DNA from: CAVSXS01 sp963767715
Lineage (GTDB): Bacteria > Chloroflexota > Ktedonobacteria > Ktedonobacterales > Ktedonobacteraceae
DNA length: 64,000 nt
Assembly (NCBI GenBank): GCA_963767715.1
Contig: CAVYFA010000001.1
Span: 744,001-808,000 of the forward strand
Reading direction: 5' to 3'
The notes under the pieces: model-generated
Database searches by the model: none
What the model was told of the DNA's origin: nothing
Seen by the model: the letters and a program-made list of their open reading frames with translations, nothing else
Part shown: positions 25,383 to 34,483 of the stretch, piece after piece
Position numbering within the stretch: the stretch's first letter is position 1
Layout of the letters: each line of letters begins with the position of its first letter
Made by a program: the position numbers and the translations under genes

Positions 25383-26621
25383 TCACCTATCGACCTCTCC
25401 AAGCACAATATCGATGCTGCCGATGGCCGCGACTACATCCGAGAGGAAACGGCCTTCGACCATGAGCGGCAAGACCTGTAAATTGGCAAAGGATGCGCCC
25501 CGCACGTGCATACGGTAGGGTTTGGCGCTGCCGTCGCTGACAATGTAGAAGCCCAGTTCCCCCTTTGGCGACTCGGTCCGCACGAACACTTCACCCTGCG
25601 GAGGTCGATAGCCCTCTGTGTAGAGCTTGAAGTGATGGATCAGCGCTTCCATGCTGCCGGTGATCTGCCACTTGGCCGGCGGAGCGATTTTGGGATTGCT
25701 GACGCGGTAGGGGCCAGCCGGTAGCCCATCCATGGCCTGGTTGACGATCTTCAGGCTCTCCTCCATCTCCAGCATGCGCACCAGGTAGCGATCATAGACG
25801 TCGCCGTTCGTGCCGACCGGGATATCGAAGTCGAACTTTTCGTAGCCGCTGTAAGGAAAGGCCTTGCGGATATCCCAGACAACATTGCTGCCGCGCAGTA
25901 CGGGGCCACTCGCGCCATAAGCGATAGCGTTCTGTGCGCTCAAAATGCCGACGCCTTTGGTGCGCTCAAGCCAGAGCTGGTTATTGGTCAGCAGATCATG
26001 ATATTCCTGCAAGCGCTCCGGGAAGACACTGGTGAAGGCGCGCACCTTCTTTTCAAACATAGAAGTAAGCTCGGCCTGTAAGCCACCAGGGCAGATATAG
26101 CTGGTCATCATGCGCACGCCGGAGATTTCCTCGAAGACATCCAGGATCATCTCGCGCTCGCGGAAGCAGTACAGGAAGACACTCATCGCGCCCAGGTCAA
26201 GTGCATGCGTGCCGAGCCAGACGAGATGGCTGGCGATGCGCTGCAGCTCCGCCAGGATGACGCGCACATACTTAATCTTGTCGTTGATCTCGTCCTCGAT
26301 ACCGAGCAGCTTTTCGACTGCGAGCGAGTAGCCCAGATTATTGTTGAGAGGCGCGAGGTAGTCCATGCGGTCGGTCAGCACGAGCGCCTGGTGATAGGTT
26401 TTAGATTCGGCCGTCTTTTCGATGCCTGTATGCAGGAAGCCGATATCTGGAACGGCCTTTATGACTGTTTCACCATCGATGGTCAGGATCAGACGCAGCA
26501 CTCCGTGTGTGCTGGGATGCTGCGGCCCCATGTTGATCGTCATAGTGTCGGCGCGCTGGCCGTTCTCTAATTCCTGGCTCTCTTCGAGAGTATAGTGTGT
26601 CTCTATATCCTGTTTCTGCAT
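25383..26621 (-). CDS. nuoD: NADH-quinone oxidoreductase subunit D
   Basis: I start at the ATG giving MQKQDIETHYT, 10 nt after AAGGGA; a GTG three codons upstream lies too close to that site. The 412-residue protein is the 49-kDa-type subunit, related to NiFe hydrogenase large subunits. It has MGPQHPSTHGVLR, PDIGFLHTGIEK, YLAPLNNNLGYS and the C-terminal DIVLGEVDR. It forms the quinone site with NuoB, including the His of PSTHG and a Tyr. It is 19 nt after nuoC. Confidence 0.95.
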   Translation of the reverse strand: MQKQDIETHYTLEESQELENGQRADTMTINMGPQHPSTHGVLRLILTIDGETVIKAVPDIGFLHTGIEKTAESKTYHQALVLTDRMDYLAPLNNNLGYSLAVEKLLGIEDEINDKIKYVRVILAELQRIASHLVWLGTHALDLGAMSVFLYCFREREMILDVFEEISGVRMMTSYICPGGLQAELTSMFEKKVRAFTSVFPERLQEYHDLLTNNQLWLERTKGVGILSAQNAIAYGASGPVLRGSNVVWDIRKAFPYSGYEKFDFDIPVGTNGDVYDRYLVRMLEMEESLKIVNQAMDGLPAGPYRVSNPKIAPPAKWQITGSMEALIHHFKLYTEGYRPPQGEVFVRTESPKGELGFYIVSDGSAKPYRMHVRGASFANLQVLPLMVEGRFLSDVVAAIGSIDIVLGEVDR

Positions 26622-26640
26622 ATTCCACACATCCCTTGGT

Positions 26641-27261
26641 TTATGTTGCTTTTAGCTCCCCTGGCTCCTGTTCGTGACTGATTTTGCTGCGGCTCTCGTT
26701 CAGTTCGCGGCTGAAAGGCGTGCGAAGGGTCTGGCTGCCCACGCCCGGGTCAACATCATACGGTACCTGTCCACCCCAGTGAGGTTCCGGCAAATCGAAG
26801 CCGGAGAGCGGGTAGTCCTTGCGCAGCGGGTGCGTGCTCCAGTCCATCGGCATAAGGATACGCCGCAGGTCGGGATGGCCCGCGAAGGTGATGCCGAACA
26901 GGTCGTAGACTTCACGCTCGTACCAGTTCGCGGCCGGCCAGACGCCCGTCACGGTCGGTACCGAGGGATGCTCTTCTCCCCTCGCGCCAACGTGCACCTT
27001 GAGGCGCAACTGGCACTGGTTGGGCAGCGAAAGCAGGTGATAGACCACGTCGTAGCGCGGCACACGCTCCGGCCAGTCGACGGCTGTGACGCTTGATAAG
27101 AAGTTGTAGCGCAGCTTACTTAAAAGATAAGAGCAGACGGCCACCAGCGACTCGGCTTGCAGCACAATGGTTTGCTCGTCGCGAAAATCGCTTGTTTCGA
27201 CAACAGCCTGTGGGAACTTCTCCCGCACCATTTCGACCGTCGATAAAGCTGTTAAGGCCAT
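26641..27261 (-). CDS. nuoC: NADH-quinone oxidoreductase subunit C
   Basis: The 206-residue 30-kDa-type subunit has VTAVDWPERVPRYDVVYHL, REVYDLFGITFAGHPDLRRILMP and RKDYPLSGF, the family signature near its C-terminus. It is a structural peripheral-arm subunit, not fused to NuoD here. It lies 3 nt from nuoB and contains no cofactor motif. Confidence 0.95.
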   Translation of the reverse strand: MALTALSTVEMVREKFPQAVVETSDFRDEQTIVLQAESLVAVCSYLLSKLRYNFLSSVTAVDWPERVPRYDVVYHLLSLPNQCQLRLKVHVGARGEEHPSVPTVTGVWPAANWYEREVYDLFGITFAGHPDLRRILMPMDWSTHPLRKDYPLSGFDLPEPHWGGQVPYDVDPGVGSQTLRTPFSRELNESRSKISHEQEPGELKAT

Positions 27262-27264
27262 ACT

Positions 27265-27861
27265 CTACAATTCCTCTCCAACCGGGCCGACCAGTTTCAT
27301 GCCACTGGCTTTCAATGGATCTGGGGGATTGGGGATGCCTTCGCGGATTTTGCGCTGAAGTTCATTGAAGCCGAACAGCAGCATCTCTGGCGTGGGCGGG
27401 CAGCCGGGGACAAACACATCGACTGGCACGATCTTATCGATCCCCTGTACGATGGCGTAATTGTTGAAGACGCCGCCACACGACGCGCAGGCGCCCATCG
27501 CGAGTACCCACTTGGGATCCGGCATCTGGTCATAAATCTGCCGCAACACCGGCGCCATCTTGATAGAACAGCGCCCGGCCACGATCATCAAGTCGGCCTG
27601 GCGAGGCGAAGCCCGGTAGACCTCGGCGCCGAAACGCGCCAGGTCGAAGCGGTCGGCGCTGGTGGACATCATCTCAATGGCGCAGCAGGCCAGGCCAAAG
27701 AGCGCGGGCCACAGCGACGAACTGCGTCCCCAGCCGATAATCTTGTTGACCTGTGTCGTGAGGATGCCAAAATCGCCGTTCTTCACGTGCAGTTCGCGCC
27801 CGCGCGGCGTCTGAGTATTCGAGAAAGTTTGCACCGGCTCCCAGGGGTTCTTCAGTCCCAT
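27265..27861 (-). CDS. nuoB: NADH-quinone oxidoreductase subunit B (cluster N2)
   Basis: The open frame extends upstream to 28080, but the ATG at 27861, with GGGGGCG before it, gives a normal 198-residue NuoB. The cysteines of 4Fe-4S cluster N2 are visible: the tandem pair in FGLACCAIEMM, GRCSIKMAPVLRQ, ACASCGG and VPGCPPTPE. This subunit reduces quinone. The start overlaps the end of nuoA by 10 nt. Confidence 0.95.
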   Translation of the reverse strand: MGLKNPWEPVQTFSNTQTPRGRELHVKNGDFGILTTQVNKIIGWGRSSSLWPALFGLACCAIEMMSTSADRFDLARFGAEVYRASPRQADLMIVAGRCSIKMAPVLRQIYDQMPDPKWVLAMGACASCGGVFNNYAIVQGIDKIVPVDVFVPGCPPTPEMLLFGFNELQRKIREGIPNPPDPLKASGMKLVGPVGEEL

Positions 27862-28202
27862 GTGAACGCCCCCTTTCGCCAGACATAGATATAGCCAATC
27901 ATCAAGATCGCCAGGAAGATGAGCAGCTCGATCAAGCCCAGCAGTTTCAGGTCGTGAAGCAGAATGGCGAGCGGATAAAATGAGACAATTTCGATGTCGA
28001 AGACTATAAACAGCATACCGGTCAGGAGGTATTTGATGGGGAAGCGCCGATGGGGTGCCTCTATCTCCTGAATGCCGCATTCATAGGGCGCAAGCTTCTC
28101 CGGCGTTGGCTTTTTTGGTCCCAGGATAGCAGTCAGCGCCATTACCAGGAGACCGAAGAGGATAGCAAGCGCCACAAGCACGAAAATGGGGAGTATTCCC
28201 AT
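27852..28202 (-). CDS. nuoA: NADH-quinone oxidoreductase subunit A
   Basis: The 116-residue protein with three membrane helices has the conserved loop KPTPEKLAPYECGIQEI and RFPIKYLLTGMLFIVFDIEIVS, typical of NuoA/ND3 at the quinone-site gate. It is the first gene of the 14-gene operon; the order A-B-C-D-E-F-G-H-I-J-K-L-M-N is complete and runs right to left. Confidence 0.95.
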   Translation of the reverse strand: MGILPIFVLVALAILFGLLVMALTAILGPKKPTPEKLAPYECGIQEIEAPHRRFPIKYLLTGMLFIVFDIEIVSFYPLAILLHDLKLLGLIELLIFLAILMIGYIYVWRKGAFTWD

Positions 28203-28281
28203 GCGCGGGATTCCTTCGCTTCGTTCACTAGTTGTTCTGTATCTACAGAGGGCGTGCTACACTGCACACGCGCCTCACCTG

Positions 28282-28296
28282 GTGTAATTTGTACAC
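28282..28296 (-). promoter_or_regulatory. small palindrome in the nuo operon upstream region
   Basis: GTGTA and TACAC flank a 5-nt spacer within the 142-nt gap between the penicillin-binding protein gene and nuoA. A dimeric regulator could bind here, but nothing else supports it. No convincing promoter hexamers were found in this gap. Confidence 0.3.
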
Positions 28297-28344
28297 TACG
28301 TCCTCTCGTATGGTAGCACAGCCGCCGGAGAGTGTCAAATGAAG

Positions 28345-30648
28345 CTACCCGTACCAGTTCCCCACTGGAACGCCCGCCAGGTACCAATCCGTTGTAGTAA
28401 TCCCCTGTGGGTAATGCACCGTGCGCTTCACCACGCCCCCCGGATTAGTGAAGTTCGAGATGGGGTGGCCCTGCTCCGCCAGCAGCATACTGTCATGCCA
28501 GATTGGGCCGGCTCCATCCACGCCGGTGATGTTCACCATCGGTGAATTGTCGTTGTTGCCTGCCCACACACCCATTACGTAGTCGGTCGTGTAGCCGACC
28601 GTCCAGTTATCGCGGAAATCCTGCGATGTGCCCGTCTTCACGGCTGCCGGGCGAATCTGGCCGGAATTGCCTGCGTAGCATTGCGACTGTGTGTTGCTGT
28701 AGAGGTAGAGCGCGCTGCACTTGCCGAACTCAAAAGTACGTGAAGAGTTATCGCTCAGGACGTTGGTCATGATGAACGCCACCTGCTTGCTGATAACACG
28801 CGTGCCGACCGGCGCGAAGTGGTAGATCAGGCGGCCCTGGGTATCGATAACGCTGTCGATGGCATGCGGCGGGACGCGTACGCCACCATTGGCGAAGACG
28901 CCGAAGGCGGAGGTCTGGTCGAGCAGCCGAATGCTCAGCGTTCCCAGCACCATCGTGTAGTTAGGGGTACCCTCGTACGAGGTAATGCCCATTACCTGCG
29001 CCGTATGCAGCGCGTTTTGCACGCCCACTTTTGTCAGAAGCTTGACAGCCGGGACGTTGAAGGAGTTTTGCAGAGCGTAGCGGTACGAGATCAGGCCGTG
29101 AAAGCGCAGGTCATAATTCGATGGCGAATACGACGGGAGCCCGCAGCAGAGCTGGATGGTGAAAGGCGCATCCAGCACAGGATTCCCTGGACTCATCCCG
29201 TCGGCAAAAGCGGTGGCGTAAATGTAGGGCTTGAAGGATGAGCCGGGCTGTCGATACCCCTGGGTGGCTACGTCGAACGAGCCGAACTGCGGGTTGTTGG
29301 GGTCAACGTTGCCCAGCAGGACGCGAATGGCTCCGTTATGATAGTCAATCAAGACCTCCGCCGCATTAGACATGTGATGTGCCTGCGCGAGTTCACTGAT
29401 GTGCTGCTGCGCGATCTTCAATACTTTATTTTGCAAGGGCAGGTCGAGCGTGGTCGAAACGAGCAGTCCTGAGCGCGCAAGGTCGCTCACTTTGACGTGC
29501 AGGGTACTGGCCAGCTCGTTCAGTGCATAGTTGACGAAGTTGGGCGCAATATTGTTCTGGATGATCCCGTGATGCAGGAAACCGGGCTGCGCGGCCTCGG
29601 CAATCGCCATATTTTCCTGCTCAACCGTAATATAGCCCTGCACGCGCATATTGTGTAGCACGGAGAGCATACGCTGGTTCGCCGCGACGGGATACAGATA
29701 TGGGTCGCGCGCGACGGGAGAACTCGGGATTCCGGCCAGCATGGCTGCTTGTGCAAGATCGAGCTGCGAGGCGGCGCTGTGCCCGGGTCTGTCTCGCAGG
29801 TCGAAATATATGAAGGCGGCGGCATCAGCTCCATAGGCCTGCTCGCCATAGTAGATGGTGTTGAGGTACATCGACAGGATTTGCTGCTTGGTGTAGACGC
29901 GCGTCACCTGCGGCGCAAGTATGATTTCCTGGAGTTTGCGCAGGACAGTATCCTGATTGCCGACGATAGCATTCTTAATCAACTGCTGGGTGATGGTGCT
30001 GCCGCCGGAGACGACATGCCCATTCGTCAGGTCAGCAATGGCCGCGCGCACGATGCCTGTGATATCGTAGCCGGGGTCGTTCCAGAAATTCTGATCTTCA
30101 GTGGCAATTTCGGCATAAATCAGGTTAGGTGAAATCTGTTCAAGCGGCACGGTCGTCTGAAGTCCCTTGTCGGCCATCTGGTAAATGAGCGTATTATGCT
30201 CGTCATACATCTTCAGGCTATCGCCGGGCAAGATATCCGCCAGCGTGACGACATCCTGCTGGTAGCGCAGTTGTGTGGCTTCTACAGCGGCGGTGAGCGT
30301 GATCATCAGGCCGGTAAGCGCGACCATAATGGCGAGCGCGCACAGCGCCATCGGCAGCATCGTCATCTGTGTGCCGATTCGGTCAATCGCGGCGAAATGC
30401 TGGCTGCTGCGCTGCAGAGCCCTGCGCTTGATGTAGCGCCGTGTGCGCCAACCGGTCGGCTGTGCCTTGCGATGCGCCACAGCATAATAGGCGCCTCTGG
30501 CGGGCTTTTCAGGTAGATCATTGAGACGCTGTGCTGCCGCCGCGCGGCTATGTACCGGCAGCTTCGCGGGTTTGGGGATAGCAGAAGATTGGGAGGCCTC
30601 AAGCCCGTTATTCGAAGGTACCAGATGTTTTTCGTTCTTTTCAGTCAT
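28345..30648 (-). CDS. class A penicillin-binding protein (transglycosylase/transpeptidase)
   Basis: The 767-residue protein has a basic cytoplasmic N-terminus, a membrane anchor (about 97-122), and a GT51 peptidoglycan polymerase domain with EDQNFW (catalytic Glu184), GGSTITQQL and KLQEIILA. A transpeptidase domain follows with RQPGSSFKPY (active Ser and Lys), SFNVPAVKLL, and AAVKTGTSQD (KTG). It polymerises and crosslinks peptidoglycan outside the cell. It lies upstream of nuoA on the same strand but with a 142-nt gap, so separate expression is likely. The gap 30649-30762 upstream contains no gene. Confidence 0.93.
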   Translation of the reverse strand: MTEKNEKHLVPSNNGLEASQSSAIPKPAKLPVHSRAAAAQRLNDLPEKPARGAYYAVAHRKAQPTGWRTRRYIKRRALQRSSQHFAAIDRIGTQMTMLPMALCALAIMVALTGLMITLTAAVEATQLRYQQDVVTLADILPGDSLKMYDEHNTLIYQMADKGLQTTVPLEQISPNLIYAEIATEDQNFWNDPGYDITGIVRAAIADLTNGHVVSGGSTITQQLIKNAIVGNQDTVLRKLQEIILAPQVTRVYTKQQILSMYLNTIYYGEQAYGADAAAFIYFDLRDRPGHSAASQLDLAQAAMLAGIPSSPVARDPYLYPVAANQRMLSVLHNMRVQGYITVEQENMAIAEAAQPGFLHHGIIQNNIAPNFVNYALNELASTLHVKVSDLARSGLLVSTTLDLPLQNKVLKIAQQHISELAQAHHMSNAAEVLIDYHNGAIRVLLGNVDPNNPQFGSFDVATQGYRQPGSSFKPYIYATAFADGMSPGNPVLDAPFTIQLCCGLPSYSPSNYDLRFHGLISYRYALQNSFNVPAVKLLTKVGVQNALHTAQVMGITSYEGTPNYTMVLGTLSIRLLDQTSAFGVFANGGVRVPPHAIDSVIDTQGRLIYHFAPVGTRVISKQVAFIMTNVLSDNSSRTFEFGKCSALYLYSNTQSQCYAGNSGQIRPAAVKTGTSQDFRDNWTVGYTTDYVMGVWAGNNDNSPMVNITGVDGAGPIWHDSMLLAEQGHPISNFTNPGGVVKRTVHYPQGITTTDWYLAGVPVGNWYG

Positions 30649-30762
30649 TACTCACTAATTTCCCTTCAACATACCGGGTGCGCTATAGATAGTATAAAGA
30701 GTGACGCGAATGAGATGGTCATATATATTACGTCCAGAGCAGTTTTTTAGGTTCATTATTAT

Positions 30763-32818
30763 GGTTCATCGTCACTTTTGGTGAATCCGCCCGCTTGCTA
30801 CAAACGATGCGGTGAGAGTAGGAAGAACTTTCCAACGATTGGGGAAGAAGCGGTTTCGCCCATCGAGACCAGACTAAATGCTTCCCTGTTGAACTAGCGG
30901 GATCAGCATCCAGGAAGAGACCTGTGGCCTCATGAGCAGCAGCAGAAAGCGGAGCTATTCCGCAGCTGCTCCTAGGCGACATGAAGGACGCGGAGGCGAA
31001 GGAGCTCAAACTGCGCCCGTCCGTACATTTGCCGCTTCAGGCATTTGAGCCGATTGATCTGGCCTTCGACTTGCCCCTGACTCCACGGCAGGGAGCACGC
31101 CGCAGAAATGGCCGCGTAATCCTGCTGCACGCTCTTGGCGAAACTTGTGAGTTCGGGGATATAACTGCTTTTAGCTATACTGATCCACTCCTTCAGCGCC
31201 TGTGCCCGGCGCTCTTTGAGCAGGCTCAGGAAGTCTTGACTGAGCTCATACGCTCTGGACAAGCTCCTCGCTGGCTTGACACAGCTGCTCGAGTTGCCGC
31301 TGCTGAGGAGCAGTGAGCTTCTCTTTGGGAAGCACAAAGAGCCAGGAGGCTTGTTGCGACGAAAGCCGCTGGCGCTTGGGAACCGTCACCGCGGTCGGGC
31401 GAGGGGGTCGTGGGCTTCCTGGAGGGGAAGGAGGAAGGTCCTTACGCCACTGCGTGATGACACGTTCCAGTTGAGCCGGTGAGCCAGCATAGCCACGCGC
31501 TTTGGCTTCCCGGAACAGTTGGCGTCCGTTGTGACACCCCGCCTGCCAGCGCTCATGTAAAAAGGGCAGATAGAGCGTCACGATGCTCTGCTGCTGTCGT
31601 CGCTTGGGACCCGAGAGCCGTTCGGGAAACTGCTCGGCTGCCAGAAAGCGCCGGACGGTCGGACGACTGATGCCCAGCGTGTCGGCAATGGCGTAGTGAC
31701 TCAGGCCCTGCCTCCGTAACGCTCGCACCTCTTCATACAAGGCATAGCGCTTCTCTCAATTCAGTTGACGGCGCCACTCGGGAGCAGTCAGCGGGCGAGC
31801 GGACGCGCCATCATCCGGTTGATTGAGAACGGCTTTGTTGACCGGAGCCGTCTGCTTCTCGTGCTCATCCGCAGACTCCTTTTGCGGTGAAGCGGGAAGT
31901 GTGGCGCAAGCCGAGTGGACCGTGCTCTCCTCCACGAAGGGCAAGCACGTACGCTTGCGGTCCAGCAGGTCTTTGAGCTTCTCCCGCACATTCTTGGTCA
32001 AGTGGAAGCGATCGGCGACTTGGGTGGCTTGCGGCGCCCCCTGTCGTGCCGCCTCCGCGTAACTCCCGGCGCGGTCTCGACTCATCACCTCGATCTCGGG
32101 ATGCCCTTGGAGCCAGACTTTGACCGTTTCCGAGCGGCGATCAGGCAGCAGATCGACGACCCGGTGGCGCTCCAAATCGACCACAATCGTGCCGTAGGTC
32201 TCGCCTCGTTTGTAGGCCCAGTCGTCCACACCCACGACCCGCACCTTGGTCACCGCTGGGGAGGCTACCTCTCGCATGCCACGCAACAACGTGGGGGAGG
32301 CTACCCGCATCCCAAGCTTGGGAGCAAGCCCTGCGCCTCCTTCGCCGCCGGTCACCATCCCGAGTGCCTGCAAGGCGGCACGTAAGCGCTTCGTCATGCG
32401 CGCCCAGGGCTGCACGAGATCAGGGAGCCGTTCGGTGAAGATCTTGCGGGGACAGGTCGGGGTACGACAAAAGAACTTGCGTACCTCCAGAGACAAGCTG
32501 ATCGGCTTCAAGCCACAGGGCGCATCAGCCACCACGCGCCGATAGCGACTATGCACAGACTCGGAAGCCTGCCCACACAGCGGGCAGCGAGCAGCCAGTT
32601 GGGTGGAAACCAGGTGGACCCGTAGACCAGTCGCTGTTGGGGTGATCTGATCAATCCTGAGGTCCGGGGATAACGAGAGCAAAAGCGTCCCTTCCATCAT
32701 CGCGTTCTTCCTCCAAAAAGAATAAGCAGCCCTGCTGCTGGTGTTCCTCACAGTATACCACGCCCCAGTCCTCTCCTCCTAAGCAAGCAGGCAGATTCAC
32801 CAAAAGCGGCGGTGAACC
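30763..32818. mobile_element. ISL3-family insertion sequence, decayed
   Basis: Imperfect terminal inverted repeats of 37 bp (30763-30799 and 32782-32818; 32 of 37 positions match, both ending GGTTCA outward and sharing CTTTTGGTGAATC) frame a single broken ISL3-type transposase. About 170 nt between the transposase end and the left repeat show no gene. I see no clear 8-bp target duplication next to the repeats. The element lies 30 nt downstream of the kinase gene. Confidence 0.8.
30972..32700 (-). pseudogene. ISL3-family transposase, broken by a stop and a frameshift
   Basis: Three frame fragments read in order. The N-terminal part (from ATG 32700, after GGAGGAAG) has the zinc-finger-like CPLCGQASESVHSRYRR, CRTPTCPRKIF, and the DDE elements VVGVDDWAYKRGETYGT and SRDRAGSYAEAA. 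It ends at a TGA at 31756-31758. The same frame then resumes (EKRYALYEEVRALRRQ) with a helix-turn-helix insertion. Near 31250 a frameshift leads into the C-terminal catalytic-domain end, with SLPWSQGQVEGQINRLKCLKRQ-type sequence supplying the last catalytic Glu, and RAQFELLRLRVLHVA. Joined, the protein would be about 570 residues. Two lesions make autonomous activity unlikely. Confidence 0.85.
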
Positions 32819-32849
32819 CCTTTTCATTTGAGTTGACACGTGATAGCGC

Positions 32850-34010
32850 TTACCCCAGTTCGATGCGCGCCTCTAGCTTGCCGAAGTGGAGCACATCGCC
32901 ATGTTTGAGCTGGTGCGGCTCGTTGGGCGGCAGCACCTGGCCGTTCAGGCGGGTTTTGTTGCGCGAATTCAGATCTTCCAGCAGCCACACCCCATCGTTG
33001 TATGTGAGGCTGGCGTGCTTGCGACCGAGTGTCTGGGACAGGTCGTTGATCTGGATGTCGGGGCGAATTTCGCGCTTGGGGTCCTCACGGCCAATAATCA
33101 GTTTCCCCTCGTCCAGGTTAAAGGTCTGCCCGGTCGTAACGACGTACAGCCTCGCCTGGATAGAGCGCGTTGCCGGGCCGTGGATGCTACGCTGTATCTC
33201 CTCGAGAGTCTGTATGAACTCGCGCGGCGTCTGATAGCGCATCTCAGGCGCTTTTGCCAGAGCGCGCTCGAAAAAAGTCACCATCGATGCAGGGACATCG
33301 GGACGCTGGCGGCGAATGGAAGGGATGGGGTCATTAATATGCTTGAATACAATATCGACGATACTTCCCCCTGTGTACGGCGGCTGACCGGCCAGGCACT
33401 CGAAGAGCACTACCGCCAGTGAGTACAGGTCAGACCGAATATCGGCTGAATGGCCATGCTGCACCTGTTCTGGCGCGCTGTAGTAGGCCGTTCCCATGAT
33501 CTTATCGGAGGTGGTGATGGTGGGCGTATCCATGCTGCGCGACAGGCCGAAATCCGCTATTTTCACCATGCCCTTGTTGGAAATGAGGATATTCATGGGC
33601 TTGATATCGCGGTGCACAATGCCCTGCTTAAAAGCAGCATCCAGGCCTTGCGCCACCTGTATAGCATAGTTGAGCGCGCGCGGCACCTCCATCGGCCCGT
33701 AGTTCTGAATATACCACTTGAGATTTTGCCCATCCACATGATGCATCATGATGAAGTAAATCTCGTTATCCTTGCCATAATCGATCAGCCGCACTACATG
33801 GGGGTCCTTCAGGTTCTGCAGGATGTAGGCCTCCCGCTTGAACCGTTCGAGCAGTTCGGCATCCTCCGTTTGATCGAGATGCATCACTTTGGCTGCGTAG
33901 ACATAGTTCGTGAGCAGGTCGCGCGCGATATAGACGGCTCCGAAGCTGCCGCTGCCCCGCTCGTCGATCAGTTTATAACGCCCATTAATAATACGCCCTA
34001 TGAGATCCAT
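32850..34010 (-). CDS. Ser/Thr protein kinase with C-terminal FHA domain
   Basis: The 386-residue protein has a Hanks-type kinase domain (residues 10-270): GSGSFGAVY, AAKV (Lys41), HRDIKPMN (Asp135), DFG (Asp153), GTAYYSAPEQ. A forkhead-associated domain follows (about 305-383) with GREDPKREIRPDIQINDLSQ, RKHASL and LEDLNSRNKTRLNG. The kinase would phosphorylate targets and the FHA domain would bind phosphothreonine, possibly its own. No membrane segment is present, so it is cytosolic. The ribosome site AGGAAG lies about 10 nt before the ATG. It is divergent from glmS across a 473-nt gap. Confidence 0.93.
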   Translation of the reverse strand: MDLIGRIINGRYKLIDERGSGSFGAVYIARDLLTNYVYAAKVMHLDQTEDAELLERFKREAYILQNLKDPHVVRLIDYGKDNEIYFIMMHHVDGQNLKWYIQNYGPMEVPRALNYAIQVAQGLDAAFKQGIVHRDIKPMNILISNKGMVKIADFGLSRSMDTPTITTSDKIMGTAYYSAPEQVQHGHSADIRSDLYSLAVVLFECLAGQPPYTGGSIVDIVFKHINDPIPSIRRQRPDVPASMVTFFERALAKAPEMRYQTPREFIQTLEEIQRSIHGPATRSIQARLYVVTTGQTFNLDEGKLIIGREDPKREIRPDIQINDLSQTLGRKHASLTYNDGVWLLEDLNSRNKTRLNGQVLPPNEPHQLKHGDVLHFGKLEARIELG

Positions 34011-34190
34011 ACGAATAGCACTTCCTATCCAAGAAGCTATGTGGGCTGCATCGCCCTGCGCAGATACTTCCGGTCACAAAATCTGGCCTAATTTCCGGCT
34101 TCACATTGAGAGTCTCTATTTTATCATATAACTCAACGACGAAATATATGGAAAATAGCCAGCTTCACGGTATTTTCACGTTGTTAATGG

Positions 34191-34196
34191 TATACT
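34191..34196 (+). promoter_or_regulatory. candidate -10 element upstream of the glmS ribozyme
   Basis: TATACT lies 29 nt before the ribozyme cleavage position, in an AT-rich stretch. The best -35 candidate (TTCACG at 34164-34169) is 21 nt away, so only the -10 is suggested. The 190 nt further upstream to the kinase start show no other feature. Confidence 0.35.
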
Positions 34197-34224
34197 ATCT
34201 CTATGGAACGTCGTCGTGTCTAGT

Positions 34225-34370
34225 AGCGCATGGGCCGGGCTTAGAGGAGGGAGCCACGGTTGACGAGGAGGAGGCTGTTCGGACCGTCAGCGGGGAGCCT
34301 CCAGGGTACGTCACTACCCTGAGAAGATAGCGCACAAACCTGGCTGGTAACAGCCAGCACAAAACGCCAT
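34225..34370 (+). ncRNA. glmS ribozyme (glucosamine-6-phosphate-responsive)
   Basis: The sequence matches the glmS ribozyme layout. The cleavage-site context AGCGC (cut expected between A34225 and G34226) is followed by the invariant core TTGACGAGGAGGAGGCTG. A perfect stem GGAGGCT (34270-34276) pairs with AGCCTCC (34296-34302), with AGCGG between its arms. A hairpin AGGGTA/TACCCT (34303-34320) follows, then a 7-bp GTAA-capped stem CTGGCTG/CAGCCAG (34340-34357). It lies 115-260 nt upstream of glmS. Known ribozymes of this class self-cleave when glucosamine-6-phosphate binds, lowering glmS expression. I rely on remembered consensus, not on a model search. Confidence 0.88.
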
Positions 34371-34483
34371 CAGTGATGTAGAGCGAATAGGGAGATCGCG
34401 AGTTTTGTCCCTAGATGTAGGGGCTGGCCTTGCGCCTGCCCTGGCATTGCGCTTCTACAAACAAAGAAAGGATACCCGACCTC

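Noticed and set aside
30728..31009. 93-codon minus-strand frame at the left end of the ISL3 element
   Set aside because: It overlaps the transposase C-terminus and the terminal repeat; the protein has no recognisable feature.
34106..34330. 74-codon frame upstream of glmS
   Set aside because: It covers the glmS ribozyme core and has no ribosome site; the RNA structure explains the sequence.
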